64,000 bases of DNA from Boesenbergia rotunda (lineage: Eukaryota > Streptophyta > Magnoliopsida > Zingiberales > Zingiberaceae), in NCBI GenBank assembly GCA_024364735.1, contig JAGFNQ010005370.1, positions 295,115 to 359,114 of the forward strand, written 5' to 3'. Both the position numbers and the translations under genes were made by a program. Under the pieces are notes generated by a model. That model did not search any database, was not told where the DNA came from, and saw only the letters and a program-made list of their open reading frames with translations. Shown here one piece after another: positions 42,506-54,158 of the stretch (positions within the stretch are counted from its first letter, which is position 1; the number at the start of each line of letters is the position of its first letter).

Positions 42506-44158
42506 TTACCATGGACCCCAAAGGCTCCTAGAGCTCCCCCTTGAGCTCTTAGCCTTAGCCACCTCCCTAGGTGACTCCATCCACACTAGGTCACACCGGT
42601 GTGCCACCAGTGACTCTTGGCCTACAAAATTGACCTTTTTAACTTTGGACACCTTGTCCTTGGTTAGGTCACTCTTTTTACCCTTGGATGGCATCCCCTT
42701 GCCATCCTTAGACTTTCCCTCCTTACTAAGATTATATGCTTTCCCAGCATACTTCTTTCCATTGCCCTTGGAGGTCTTGGATTGATAGCCCAAACCCGAC
42801 CTATCATAGTTGGGTTTGATGCTGCCCAACACCATGTCTAGACCTTTAGATCCAATCTTGAATCTTTCTAAGGTCTTCTCTAAAGTATCAAGCCTTGCCC
42901 TTAAGGCTTGATTTTCCCTTTTTAGCCCTCTAACCTTGGATTCCATATGTCCACTTTGGACATTCCTAGACCTATCCATTTTCTTAGGCATTTGTCTCCC
43001 TTCTTGGGGTCAATGCCTTGATCCTTAGGTACCCAAGTCTTAGGTCTATCATGATGCATGCTTTTCTTAGGGTTATGATCTACCTTGTTACCCTTAGTCC
43101 TATCATTGTACTTAAATCCATGATTATGCACAAATAAACAATTCTCATGAGTTCTAGCATGCATGGGTGGGTAATTAACATGATTTTTGAAATATAAAGA
43201 AGAACTTGAAATCGAATTTCTTTTTAAACTAGGGTTAGAGGGTACCTCCCTTACCCTTGTAGTCCTTCCTTGTTGTGAGCTTCTTCTCTTCCTTCTTTCT
43301 TCTTTTTCCCATCTTCTTAGATTTTCCATCTTCTTTAGCTCACCTTTTCTAGGGCATTTAGTGTGATAATGCCCTAGTTCTCCACATGTGAAGCATCGAA
43401 TCTTCTTCCTTTTAGCTTGAGCTTCACCAATTCTACAACCCACATTAGCTTTAAAGGAATTTACAATGGGTTTAGGGTGTACCTCCTTTTTCTTACCTAG
43501 TGGGCACTTATCCTTGTAGTGCCCATTTTCATTGCACCCAAAGCATACAATGTGGTCTTTAGTCCTTGCTTTGGTGGAGGTTGAGGCTTGGTTGACTTCC
43601 TCTTCACCCTTGGATGAAGTGGGGACTTCCTCTTGATCATGTGTAGGTGAGGGTCTCTCCTCCCCCTCAATCCTTGAGGTGGTGACCTCCTCCTCTTCTC
43701 TAGATGAGGTGGATGACCTCTCACTTTCTTTTTCACTTGAGGATGTGGACACTTCTTCCTCCTCTTGAGCTATTGAGCTCACTTCCTCGGATTCATCTAC
43801 TCCTTGAGTTTGTGTAGGGTTCTTGTGATATTCCACCAACTTGGTCCATAATTCGTGTGCATTTTTGTAATTCCCTACAATACTCAAAACATTGTTAGGC
43901 AAAACATCAATTAATACATCTATTACCTTCTTGTTTGCCCTAGAGTAGTCTTGTTGCTCTTGAGTCCAATATCTAGGATGAAGCTTCTTTCCATGCTTGT
44001 CCTTTGGAACTTCGAAGGGCTCTTCTAGCATGACCATGCACTCCCACTCCATGCTAAGCCAATTCTTCATCCTCGCCCGCCAATAGTCGAAATCCTCATT
44101 GTTGTAGGGCGGCGGGGTGTAGATGTTGTCCCCCAACTTATCTTCCATTTTCTCTTCT
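42506..44158 (-). pseudogene. Copia D gag (SIRE-like), one frameshift
   Basis: From MEDKLGDNIYTPPPYNNEDF (about 44145) the frame carries a gag_UBN2-like start (DYWRARMKNWL, NAHELWTKLVEYH), a long acidic Glu/Ser linker, two zinc knuckles CFGCNENGHYKDKC and CFTCGELGHYHTKC, and a basic region. Near 42990 the frame changes by one base: the downstream frame (42991-42506) continues with NVQSGHMESKVRGLKRENQ and a coiled coil with LDTLEKTLERF, the normal SIRE gag C-terminus. No pol gene follows. Confidence 0.8.
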
Positions 44159-44207
44159 CCTCTAGCGATTTCTCCTTTGGCGATTAGTCCAATAAGAGCG
44201 ATCCTTC

Positions 44208-44219
44208 GCTCTGATACCA
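44208..44219 (-). other. Primer binding site of copia D
   Basis: TGGTATCAGAGC on the minus strand, two bases inside the LTR at 44222. Confidence 0.85.
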
Positions 44220-44221
44220 AT

Positions 44222-45151
44222 TGTTAGGATCGATACGCCTTGCTAGAGGGGGGGTGAATAGCAAATCTCGGCTTGTTCTTCCTACGTTGTTAGTATGCGC
44301 AGCGAAAATAATAATGATAAACAATAACAACGAAGAAATCACTGCTAACAAATCGTATTTAGTTGGTATCCACCCCGGCCGGGTGACTAATCCAACAATC
44401 CGTCGGTGGATCACTCCCCGGATAACCTCCGGCTAGCTCTCGTCGCTCCTTGTGGGTGGAGAAACCTCGCCACAACTCCAAGCAAACCTCTGAGCACAAA
44501 GACTACTATCTTTCCTTTAACCAAGACAAGATTCGTCAAGAAACTCAGCTACCACGACGTCCTCTTTAAATAGGACTCGGGGCTGATTTCTCGCTACCAG
44601 TCAACTGCCCCCAGGGCAGTCGACTGGTGCCAGCCAAATTCGACCGTTGACGCTCCCAACGTTCGAATTTGCCAGCTCACCAGCCACCTATCAGTCGACT
44701 ACCCCCAGAGCAGTCGACTGGTCCCCTGCTGAATCCCTTCCCGAGTACATTCACACAGCACTCGATCCTCACGACTCGACTGACTCCTTATCTGCAGCCT
44801 CGACTATTGCCTTCGCGCCCTCTTCATCTTCGGCCCTCGTCCCTCGGATGCGCACGCAAGCCTCCAGCTTGCCTCCATGCCACCCTTCACGTACGCCTCG
44901 AAGTCCGTGCCCATCAGCTCATCGTCCCTGCACTCCATGGTCCCTCAGATGCGCACGCCAGCCTCCAGCTGGCCTCCATGCCATCCTTCACCGTACTAAG
45001 GCCGTCTAGTCAAGTCCATATGTGTAACCTGTACAACCTGCACACTCAACATACGCATATCAAATACAAGGGAAAACCTAACTTAAACCCTTTGCCCAAA
45101 TATCAAAACCTATGGTCACTCCGGACTATCTTAGGGCCGATTGCTCCAACA
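44222..45151 (-). repeat. Copia D 5' LTR
   Basis: 930 bp, same borders as the other LTR, with CAGTCGACTG palindromes at about 44596-44628 and 44691-44723. Confidence 0.85.
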
Positions 45152-45156
45152 TATTT

Positions 45157-46664
45157 TCCATGGATTTGGGTGCCTTAATGTTTCTTTATGTTCCTTTGCC
45201 CGAGACGGACAAAAGTTTAAGTGTGGGGGAATAGGATGCAAGCATTCTATCACGTATTTAAGCATTGACAACCTTAGGAAGTTCCATATGCCAACTTATT
45301 TGACATTGAAGTTGAGAATTGAAGCATTTGGCAATCTAAAAATCTAAAATAGGAATGAAAAATTGGATTTCAAGCGGTATCAAGAAGAGCTCAGTAATTT
45401 TAGTGAAGAGTTTGAAGCATTGGTTAAAATTCTGGAATTTCTCAGTTAAGCTCTACTTCCAAGTTGAGCTAACAGTTTGAGCCCCAATTTTTTTTTTCAA
45501 ATTCTGAATTATTGCAGAGCTAAAACGATTAGGAGCTTAGATGAATCGCTACAAATTGCTGGAGATGAGGAAGATCATTTAAATCTGAAAGAATTCGGGA
45601 GCTGGGCACAAAATGGCAGAGAAAAACAGAAAGAAAATAAAAGAGAGCAGCTGAAAAACAAAATAGCAGCTGAAAAATAAAAGAAAAGAAAGAAAAGGGA
45701 AGGAAAAATATATATATGAAGTGAGCTCCAAGTTCTGGGTTAGATAATTGAATTGGAAGAAGTGATCAAGTATCAATGGTGAGTTATTGATTGAAAGAAG
45801 ACAAATTTTAGAAGACAGTTTCAGAAATTTTACAGATTTCAGCTACTGATCATCACCTGATCAGTCTCCAAACCGATCAGGACTATCACAGACCGATCAC
45901 ATGACCGATCAGAGTGAAGCCAGAATGATCAGTATTAGTCCAGTCCGATCTCCATACTGATCAGGCAGTGTCTAATCGGTCCCTTGACCGATCAATGGAG
46001 GCTGGCACACAACAAAACCTGGGTACACTTCATTTCAGCATTGTTTCCACCCAAACCAGAGGCACTATACAATCCCTACTCCACCACAACTCTGATACAT
46101 GCAAAATAATACACGAAGAAAAGGGCAAAGTGCATTAGGAACATTTTTGGTGTCCAAGTCTTCCACTTTCTCTACTTTTTTTCCAAATTTCCTCATCATG
46201 CCATAGTATTTTCCATATTTTCTCATAATGTTATATTTCTTTAATTTCTTTATCATGAATCATAAGTATCAAAGATCTTCAAATTCCTATTTCATTTCTA
46301 TCATTTCATATATCTTCTTTAACATGTTCTAATAAGCTTTTGTAGATGTGGATCCAATTCATGAATAATGGTGGAGAGTAGATAATAAGCAAGCCTATGT
46401 AGAATTTAGGAAGAGAGCCATCAACATTTGCCTTGGGAGGATTTGAGTGTTGAATTCATCTCAATGAGTTATGATGGATGAAGTATGCTAAGTTGTTGAT
46501 TTAAGGACAAGATACTAGTCCATTGAGTTTAGATTTTTGAGAATTGACAACCCTAGGTAATTTCCTTTCAATTGCTTCTAACTATGATTGAGACTAATCT
46601 AGTGGGATACATCTTAGTTTACTAGTGGCTTGTGCGAGATGCCCAAGAGTAAGTGTGGGGGAAT
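45157..46664 (+). other. Element B 3' untranslated interior and polypurine tract
   Basis: No gene. A TTTAAGTGTGGGGGAATAG tract at about 45217 resembles the true polypurine tract AAGTGTGGGGGAAT at 46651-46664. TGATCGGTC-type palindromes lie at 45860-46000. Confidence 0.7.
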
Positions 46665-48379
46665 TGATAACTACCATTTTGTTGATAAATTTAGGCTCTC
46701 AAATCCATGTTTTGATCCACTTTTATATGCTTAAGTTTGCATTTATATTAGGTTTCATGTATTTCCTCTATTTTGGCTTTTGATTCAAATCTTTCTATAT
46801 TTGAGATATTTTGGCATTAATTTTGAATCTAATTTTGCAGGCTTCAAATGACCATGGACCTAGATCAGATTGGACCAAACTTGAGCCAGAATTGGATTCG
46901 GATCAAGGTGATCAATCATTGGATTAATATGAGTCGTCCGATCAAAGAACGGATAGATCTGAGCCATCGGTCAACTTCTGATCAATCCGAGTTCAAGATA
47001 GAGCTAATCATGACCACAGATCAAGATCTAAAAATTTCATCCAAATCAGAAGCAATCTGACCGTTGGATCAAGCTCAAGATGTTCTAGACCATCCAAGCA
47101 AGAGAAGGGATTATCTGAGCCATTCGTCACAGATCTGGTTGATTTGAGCTAAGGATAGGTAGATCAGGACCATTGATCAAGATCTGGGGAGTTTGGTTCA
47201 GATCAAAGAAGATCCGACCGTTGGATGAGTCTGAAACAATCACAACCGTTCAATTTCAAAAGGAATTAGTTTAATTGGGAATTCCCTCCACTAGTCGTCG
47301 TGTCGCGTAGTTGCAGATCGCAGAGTCCCTGTTCTTCCGTTTTCTTCGTAGTTTCTTCATTGATTTCTTCCTAGTTTTTTTCATCAGATCGTGCGCGACC
47401 ACATCAATCTCGTTCTTCTCAAGTTTCAGATCATTGAGGTATATTTCTTGTTCAGTTTGTCGATCCAAATCTCACAGTGGAAGGAGTTCGGGAGAGGGTT
47501 TCGCCCGACGCTCAATCCATGGATCGATTAAGTTGTTTGCTGGTTTTCTCATCGGGCAGAGCAATCAGATGCCTGTGGAGGGGTTCTCTGAAATAATCTG
47601 AGCGTGTCCGAGCTCGATCGTCATCCAGACAAGCACGAAAGAGGAGATCGCGGGATCGCTTTCAGCTACTGACCGATCGCGTGAACGGACAGAGGGTTCT
47701 CTGATCGGTCCCGTGACCGATCAGAAGAGGACCTGATCGGTCGGTTGACCGATCAGGAAGGGCAGAACAGAGCAAGCTGAGCTAGGAAGTTCTTCTTCAA
47801 CGGGTTTTGAGCTAGAGGGTTCATAGTTCAACCTTTGTGTGACAGCAAAGGGATGTTTTGAGTAGAACCTGATTTGATGCTTTAATCTAGGATAATTGTT
47901 GTTCCAAGCATTTATTTTCTTTACATTGCTTAGTTGTTCCAACTACATTTCAATCCAAGTTCTTAAGCATTGTCTTGCTTAGTTTTAATTCCTTGCAATT
48001 AATTCTCTGCAATTTATTTCCTGCATTAAAGTTTAGTTTTTAAGTTTCAGTCCATTGCTTTTGAATTTAGTTGCTCAATTGTCAATTAGGTTAAGCATAG
48101 TTCTTGCAATTGCCTATTCATACCATGCTTTAGTTAAGTCCATTTTATTTCTTATTGTCATTTCCTCTTATCGCAAAAACCCCCATTTTATCTAGAAAAC
48201 TCAAACATCAAACGATAAATAAACTTGCAAGCTCGAGTTAAACATTCATTCAACTAGTCCTTGGAAAAATACGACCTGAGGCCCCTCTACTACATTTTAA
48301 CTTTGTTAGCCAAGGGTTTTCAGTTTTATAAATATTTAAATTTGAGTGCTCATCGTGACACTAGTATTGGGTACCATCA
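46665..48379 (+). repeat. 3' LTR of element B
   Basis: 1715 bp, TGATAACTACC..GGTACCATCA, followed by TATAC (48380-48384). It contains two TGATCGGTC palindromes at 47701-47757, placed exactly where the 5' LTR copy is interrupted. Confidence 0.9.
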
Positions 48380-48384
48380 TATAC

Positions 48385-49700
48385 CCCTTAGCCTTAAAAG
48401 ACCTCTTGGTCATTTTTCCTTCCAAGCAAGATTCGCAGGTTGTGAAATCTTCCACCACCAATGAACCTAAAGGTCCATCAGCTATCAACCTTTGAATTCT
48501 ACTCAAGTTAATATGACCCAACCTTAGATGCCAAAGATATGTTTAGTTCATTTTCGAAGGTTCTTTTCTCTTATTAGAATTCGAAGATGTGTTATTAATT
48601 TCCATATGCATCATGGGAGTTATTGGATTAACAGTATACAAATTGTCAACCAACGCACTAGAACAGATAATCTCCCTATTCCTTTTGATAACAATTTTGT
48701 CATTAAAAGAAACATAATATCCATCCATAAATAATTTAGAAACTAAAATTAAATTATTTCTAAAACAAGGTACGTAAAAACAATTTTTCAAAACCAAAGA
48801 TTTATTTTTATCAAAAGATAAATAAACATCTCCCATTGCAAAAGCCGCCACCTCCGTAGCATTGACCATGTAGATGGTAATCTCGCCCTCAGATAGTCGT
48901 TTGGTTTCCTAGAACCCCTGCAATGAATTGCAGACATGATCAGTGTCTCCCGTATCTACACACCAGGTACCGGTAGATAACACCGCTAAACATGTTTCAA
49001 CAACTAACGAAAATGATATACCTTGTTTATTCTCCTTTCGGTGGGGACAGTCCACCTTCCAATGTTCAGCCTGCTTGCATGTGAAGTACATGGCTTTCGG
49101 CTTCTTCACTCCAACTGTGGTCCTTGAGATCCAACCGCTTTCTTTCCGCCTTTCAGCTTAGAAGCAAAAAATATTTTCAGTAATGTAAGCTTGAGCACTT
49201 TGACGAAATAACCCTTCTGCTGCCTGGAGTCCTGTCAGAAGTTCCGCCAACGAATACATCCTTTTGTTCATGTTGTAGTTCAGGTGGAACTGCTCAAAAT
49301 TATTTGGTAGCGTCTGGAGAATGATATCAACCTGGATTTCCCCATCGATTTCAGCTCCAAGGACTTCGATCTCATTTAAATGAGCCATCATCTTGAGGAC
49401 ATGATCCCTCACGGGTGTCCCCTCAGCCATGGTGGTCATCATCAAGTTTCTCATAGCCTCTTGCCTAGCAGCCCGATTCTGGTGTCCGAAGAGTTCCTTG
49501 AGATTAAGCATCATGTCATAGGTAGTAGCAAAAGCCTAATGTTGATGTTGCATCACATTTGACATGGAAGCCAAAATGTAACATCGTGTCATCTCATCTG
49601 CCTTTACCCACTTCCTATAACTTTCTTTCTCCTCTTTGATGGGTATGGCTTGGTGGGTTTCCTAAGTGAATACCTGGTCGTCCTTGAGAGACCTCTCCAT
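48385..49700 (-). pseudogene. Copia element 1, gag-protease-pre-integrase part, decayed
   Basis: Read right to left: gag (about 49690-49158) with WVKADEMTRCYILASM and FHLNYNM; a zinc knuckle with its first Cys replaced by Tyr (YFTCKQAEHWKVDC); protease with CVDTGDTDHVCNSLQGF (about 48960-48909); and the GAG-pre-integrase domain with LGHINLSRIQRLI and CESCLEGKMTKRSF (48521-48385). It joins the integrase left of element B. Stops and frame shifts are present. The gag N-terminus and PBS are missing at the LTR junction near 49700. Confidence 0.85.
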
Positions 49701-50572
49701 GTCTATGGATTAAAAATTAATCCGAATGGAGACACGTCTCCCAAACATCCATCTCGTCATTGTATCGATCGATTCGAATTACAATTTAGCCAATCTCAAA
49801 GATCGAGCCTTGTAATTTACCTAACCGATCGACCGCAGAAATTTGATGAGTAGATCGTCGATTTTTATGTTTATTATCGGGGTCCAATAATTAATTATCA
49901 AATATTAATTAACCAATTAATCAATCATGATAATTAATTAACATGTCACATAAAATGATAAGATCAAAGAGGGAACCAAGAGAGAAATATACCTCTCTTT
50001 ACCTCATAGTCTTCTACCTTATGTCCCTTCCCTCTTGGACGTCGTGTGGGCAACGAGCTACCAAGAACCGGAATCACCAAGGGCCTCCAAATAATCTCTT
50101 CTTCACTTGCCTATCAAAACCCTAGAAGAGGGTTCACAGCCGCCCTCTTCACCTCCAACCCGTGCGCCGCCGGCCACCAATGGCCTCCCAAGCCCGCCGA
50201 CCACAAGGAAGCTCCGAGGGGAAGATGAAGAAGAAGATGAAGGAGAGAAAATACCTTCTTTCCAACCCAAATCCGGTTGGAACCTCACCCCTTCCTTAGC
50301 TTGCGGCGCCACCGCCCCTCACCTTGCACCGCCGCCTACCGGTCACCTCTACTTCCTCGCCGCACATTACAAAAGGGAGAGGAGAACTTGTAACGCCCCA
50401 AAATTCCCATTTTTAGTTTTTAAAGTCCTTAGAATTATTTAGAAATGGTTTAGAAATATTCTAGATATTTTTAGGAATTTTTAGAATATTTTTATGGAAT
50501 TTTCCGAGTCCGTTTGGTATTTAAAAAAAAAATAAAAAGAAAAAAAAATGGAAAAACCACTTAAGGGCAGCC

Positions 50573-50628
50573 GGAGTTCGAACCCGCGACCACCGCGAGA
50601 CCAAGAGCGCGCGCGACCAGCTGGGCTA
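50573..50628 (-). promoter_or_regulatory. tRNA-like A-box/B-box pair in solo LTR E
   Basis: On the minus strand TAGCCCAGCTGG (50628-50617) and GGTTCGAACTCC (50584-50573) fit the A and B boxes at tRNA-like spacing. The pair is antisense to the LTR, as in element C. Confidence 0.65.
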
Positions 50629-50697
50629 GGGTATCAAGCACAGCAAAGGAAGGAGAGACCTATATTTAAGGTGTAGTTAGGTTAATCCGCCCCATAA

Positions 50698-50707
50698 GTA
50701 TAAATAG
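50698..50707 (+). promoter_or_regulatory. Probable TATA box of LTR E
   Basis: TATAAATAGG about 310 bases from the LTR start, followed by a C-rich leader-like stretch. Confidence 0.6.
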
Positions 50708-53568
50708 GTAATTAAAGAGAGAAGTTTTATTTTCTCTCCTCTCCAAACCCTCACGCCGACCCCTCCTCTTCTGGGCGAAACTACACCAAGCTCTAGGGGG
50801 CCGGTCAAGGCTCTTCTCCAAGAGATCTTCTAATATTTGGAATCCCCGCGACGAGAGGAACGCGTAGGTGCGAAGAATTCTCCGAGATCTCAAGTTTCTT
50901 CCGAGTCCTAGACGTCAATCTTGGTTGTAAGTCCAAGATATCAATGTAAGTACTGCTCACCTGCAGTAAGAGGCGGTTTTTCCGCGAGAATTTCCTTTAA
51001 AAGTTTTTAAAAGTGATATTTACTTCTTGTTAAGATTTTTGCATGTGATCTTAGTTCATTATATGCTTATATATTTTATTGAGTGCCCTATATGAGATTA
51101 GGGACCAAGAAAAGCTATGAGAAAAGAAAAGAGAAGATAAAGATAAGAAAAGAAAAGGCCAAGGCCTTAAGAAATCCCGAAAAATCAAGATTTAGGGATT
51201 TTAGCACGCAAGGTGCTCCAGAAAATGCCAAGGCATTTACAGATAAGAAAGAAAAGAATGAAAAGCTATTTTATTTTCTAAGGCCAGTACCCGGCGTCCA
51301 AGGGCGTCGTTAAAGAAATCCAGGTGTCCAATTCCAAGGTCTTGGCCCTGGTAGACCAAGGTTTGCTCTATTAGGATTGGTGGCTCGCTACCCCAACCTT
51401 TTAGGGAACGCGCATGAGATGGTACTTACGTCTTCAGTGGATCCAAGTGATTAGTATTTTCAAGTATATGCTTTAGCAAAGTTTTCGAAAGTTTAAGAAA
51501 GTTTTCAAAAGTTAAAGAATAGCTAAAGTTTCAAGTTGAGCCAAGAAAAGTAAATTGAGGTTTATTATTGCTTGAGTATGCATGTTTTGAGCTATACATG
51601 TTCTTAGTTTTCTTTCAAGCATATTAGTATCTCATATGATTTTCATATTGTTCTGGAAGCATGTTTGCACATTTCGAGATTTTGTGAGCTAGATAGTACT
51701 TACTAAGCTTTATGCTTATAGATGCATTTCCTCTTATTGCAGATAAAGGTAAAGGCAAGCAATTCTGAAGGAAGACGACGAGGCGGTGCTGAGTAGAGTG
51801 TGTGTGGTGGCTGATTATGGAGAGATCTTTGAGACGAGACAATTTAGTTATTTGAATTGCAATGTTTAAGTTTATTCAAATTTCAAGTTCTTGCTTATGG
51901 AGATTATAGAGTATTTGAGTTTTGGATAGTTTTACATGCTCAATTTCTTAGAGTAAAGATTCCATGTCATTTCATTTAGCATATATATCCTTATGATTGC
52001 ATTGGATGAGTGGAAGTGTAAGTAGTTAGAGATATTGATACTTTGTTAGAGAAAAAGGTGTTTGTGCCAAGATAGTATCAATTTCCCTTTGAATCAAGTT
52101 TTTATTGCTTAAAAATGTTTAGAAAAGTTGCAATCACATTTCATAATGCATTAGCAAGGTTGTAGAACATGTATTTGGCGTTATGAATGCATAGGAGTCA
52201 AGATTGGTACAAACTCTATTGTTAAAGTTTATATAAACTTGTTTAGTTTATTTTCTTCCATAAAAGTCCTAAATTCAAGTTTATGGATTCGTTTGATTGG
52301 CTAAATTGTTTAGGAAACTGACATAGAGTATAGAAATGGTGTCGTAGTTTGATATGGCTCGAAACTGAATGAATGGTGGACTTAAGAAGCAAGAGCCGAA
52401 AACCTGTAATTCTGATTACAGGCGTACCAGTCGACTGCTACGTCACCAGTCGACTGGTACGGGCAATTTAAGTTGGGTGAGGCTTGATCAATAAGTATCA
52501 ACTACGAGTTTTGAGAAGGAAAGTGTGATACGGTATCATGCATGACTACTTAAATTAGAATATCATTCTTAGATGAATTCAAAAGTTTTAAAAAAAAAGA
52601 TTTCCGCATTTCTTTTAGTCGTGTATAAAAGTTGAGAAGTAGAGAAAAGTAACGATCCGTCTAAGGTAGGAGAAGGCGGGTCGCTACAGAACTCCCCCTT
52701 TATCTTGTGGTTGAGAGGAAGAAGAGAAAAGAAGAAGGAGATGGGTCTCCTTCTTCTTGTCGTGACCTAGGAGAAAGAAGGGAGAGAGGGAGAGGAGAAA
52801 AGCCTTGGGTTTGGATGATCAATTGCATTAGCCATGGTTTCTTGATTCCATGGGGTATATATAGGGCTAAGGTAGGGACCATCAGGAGGAGTTTGGTCTT
52901 GGCCCGCTAATAGATCTAAATCCGATCCATTGATGGAGATCCATTCTACTAAAGGATCTCCATTGAACTTCCTCACCAACCCCCATATTTTCATATGGTC
53001 TCCACCTATTATGAGTACATCCATCTCTCCATGTTTAAGATATCGAATGCCCGTCGATTAATTTAAATTACTGACAATTTTAATTAATCAACTTCTAACT
53101 CCTTGACTAGTATCACTCATCCTTATCATCATGTTAGATCAAATCCACCTGCAGGGTTTAACATGATGAACCTTATGAGCTCATCAAGGGGGCATTATCA
53201 TCCTGACTCACCAGGACACAAATTCCATCAATAATCAAACGCACACCATGTAAATAATATTATTTCCAATTTACCGGGCCCATTAATTTAGCAGAATAAA
53301 TCTCGCCCATTTGTAAATCAAAGAAATAAAATACTAATCACATATCCCCATTATTATATCGAGATTTAGAGATTGTACTCCATAATAAACCGAGGATCGA
53401 TCCAATTATAAAGTCAGTACAAATTGGATCACCTCTATTTTGGTCCTGCTCAATGCACACAAAGTGCACTAGTGTAATTCTATGGTCAAGACAAACCATA
53501 CCTAATTACACTACAACCATCCTGATGGTTTGTCCAACTCCATCTCGGTTGTGAGCCTCTACTTATGT

Positions 53569-54158
53569 TAGATTTCAGAAAACCCTGAGGGCTAAAAGGC
53601 AAGAAGGTCTGATTTAAAGGGAGATAAAGCAAATAGCACAAGTTCAGGGGGGTTTTCACAAAAGACCAAACTTTAATTAACCCCAATTGATTACTCTTCC
53701 GTTTCTTTTATTTTCTCCTCACATTAAAGCCCAACACCGATCCTTTCCTCTTCTTCTTCGCGAGCCCTAGCGCGGTGAGTTGCCGACTTTTCTTCTTCTT
53801 CTCCCCTGCGGCTTGCGTCCTCTCAATCGGCGCCGGCAACCCTCCGAGGACCTTCCTTTCTTCCTCCTTCCAATCGCAGACGACCTCCTATGTGACCTCG
53901 TGCTGATCAGGGGGTCGGAAACCAGTAGGATCTTGGGTGCTGGGCAACCATCGCAGCGGCATCACACGCATCGCGTGCCACAGTCTTTCTTCCTCGTGAT
54001 CGAGCTTCTGGTTGAGGGTCACTTACCCTAGGTCATTGACTCGGCTATTTGGATTTCACTTACGATGGATATTATTTCAGACGGGGGATTTCTCTTCGCT
54101 TACAAGCTACTACATCGGAGGCGGGTATCTCTAACTCTTCTTTTAGATTAGTCATTGA
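53569..54158 (+). other. Unassigned segment resembling a host promoter and 5' UTR
   Basis: It is bounded by the broken copia-1 LTR and the F LTR. It contains AAAGCCCAAC (a site-II/GCCCA-like element), a CT-rich leader with GAGCCCTAGCGCG followed by GTGAG (possible donor, 53776), a GC-rich stretch and TATTATTTCAG (possible acceptor, about 54081). Short frames here match nothing I know. If it is a gene start, its remainder lies beyond element F, outside the window. Confidence 0.35.

Larger units (their letters stand above)
39601..45151 (-). mobile_element. Copia element D (SIRE-like, gag only)
   Basis: LTRs at 39601-40553 and 44222-45151 (TGTTAGGATCGATACGCC..GCTCCAACA) are flanked by TATTT (39596-39600 and 45152-45156). 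A PBS lies at 44208-44219 and a polypurine tract AAAAAGGGGGAGAT (minus strand) beside 40553. The interior holds one gag gene and about 2 kb of non-coding sequence; no protease, integrase or RT is found. It is a gag-only non-autonomous element. Confidence 0.9.
17383..48379 (+). mobile_element. Gypsy-type element B (Athila/Tat-like, non-autonomous), with nested insertions
   Basis: It starts with TGATAACTACC at 17383 and ends ..GGTACCATCA at 48379, flanked by TATAC on both sides. The 3' LTR is 46665-48379; the 5' LTR is represented by 17383-18420 only. The remaining internal parts are 26063-29011, 38984-39600 and 45152-46664. A gag C-terminal part fused to a repeat protein is the only coding region seen; no protease, RT or integrase is found. 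Internal insertions are a rearranged patch (18421-26050), gypsy C and copia D. Assignment to the Athila/Tat group rests on gag style and the TTTAAGTGTGGGGG tract before the LTR. Confidence 0.75.
50389..52688 (+). mobile_element. Solo LTR E (gypsy, chromovirus-like)
   Basis: TGTAACGCCCC..GGGTCGCTACA, 2300 bp, flanked by GAACT (50384-50388 and 52689-52693). No internal sequence is present, so it is the product of LTR-LTR recombination. A TATA box TATAAATAGG (50698-50707) gives its orientation as plus. Termini resemble those of element C. A CAGTCGACTG palindrome pair lies at 52429-52462. Confidence 0.85.
49708..53568 (-). repeat. 5' LTR of copia element 1, split by solo LTR E and truncated
   Basis: 49708-50388 and 52694-53568 match the 3' LTR at about 13366-14690 in order, including the TATA region near 52856-52862. 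About 45 bases are missing at the inner end, and the outer end stops at about 53568, some 180 bases short of the LTR terminus. Confidence 0.75.
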
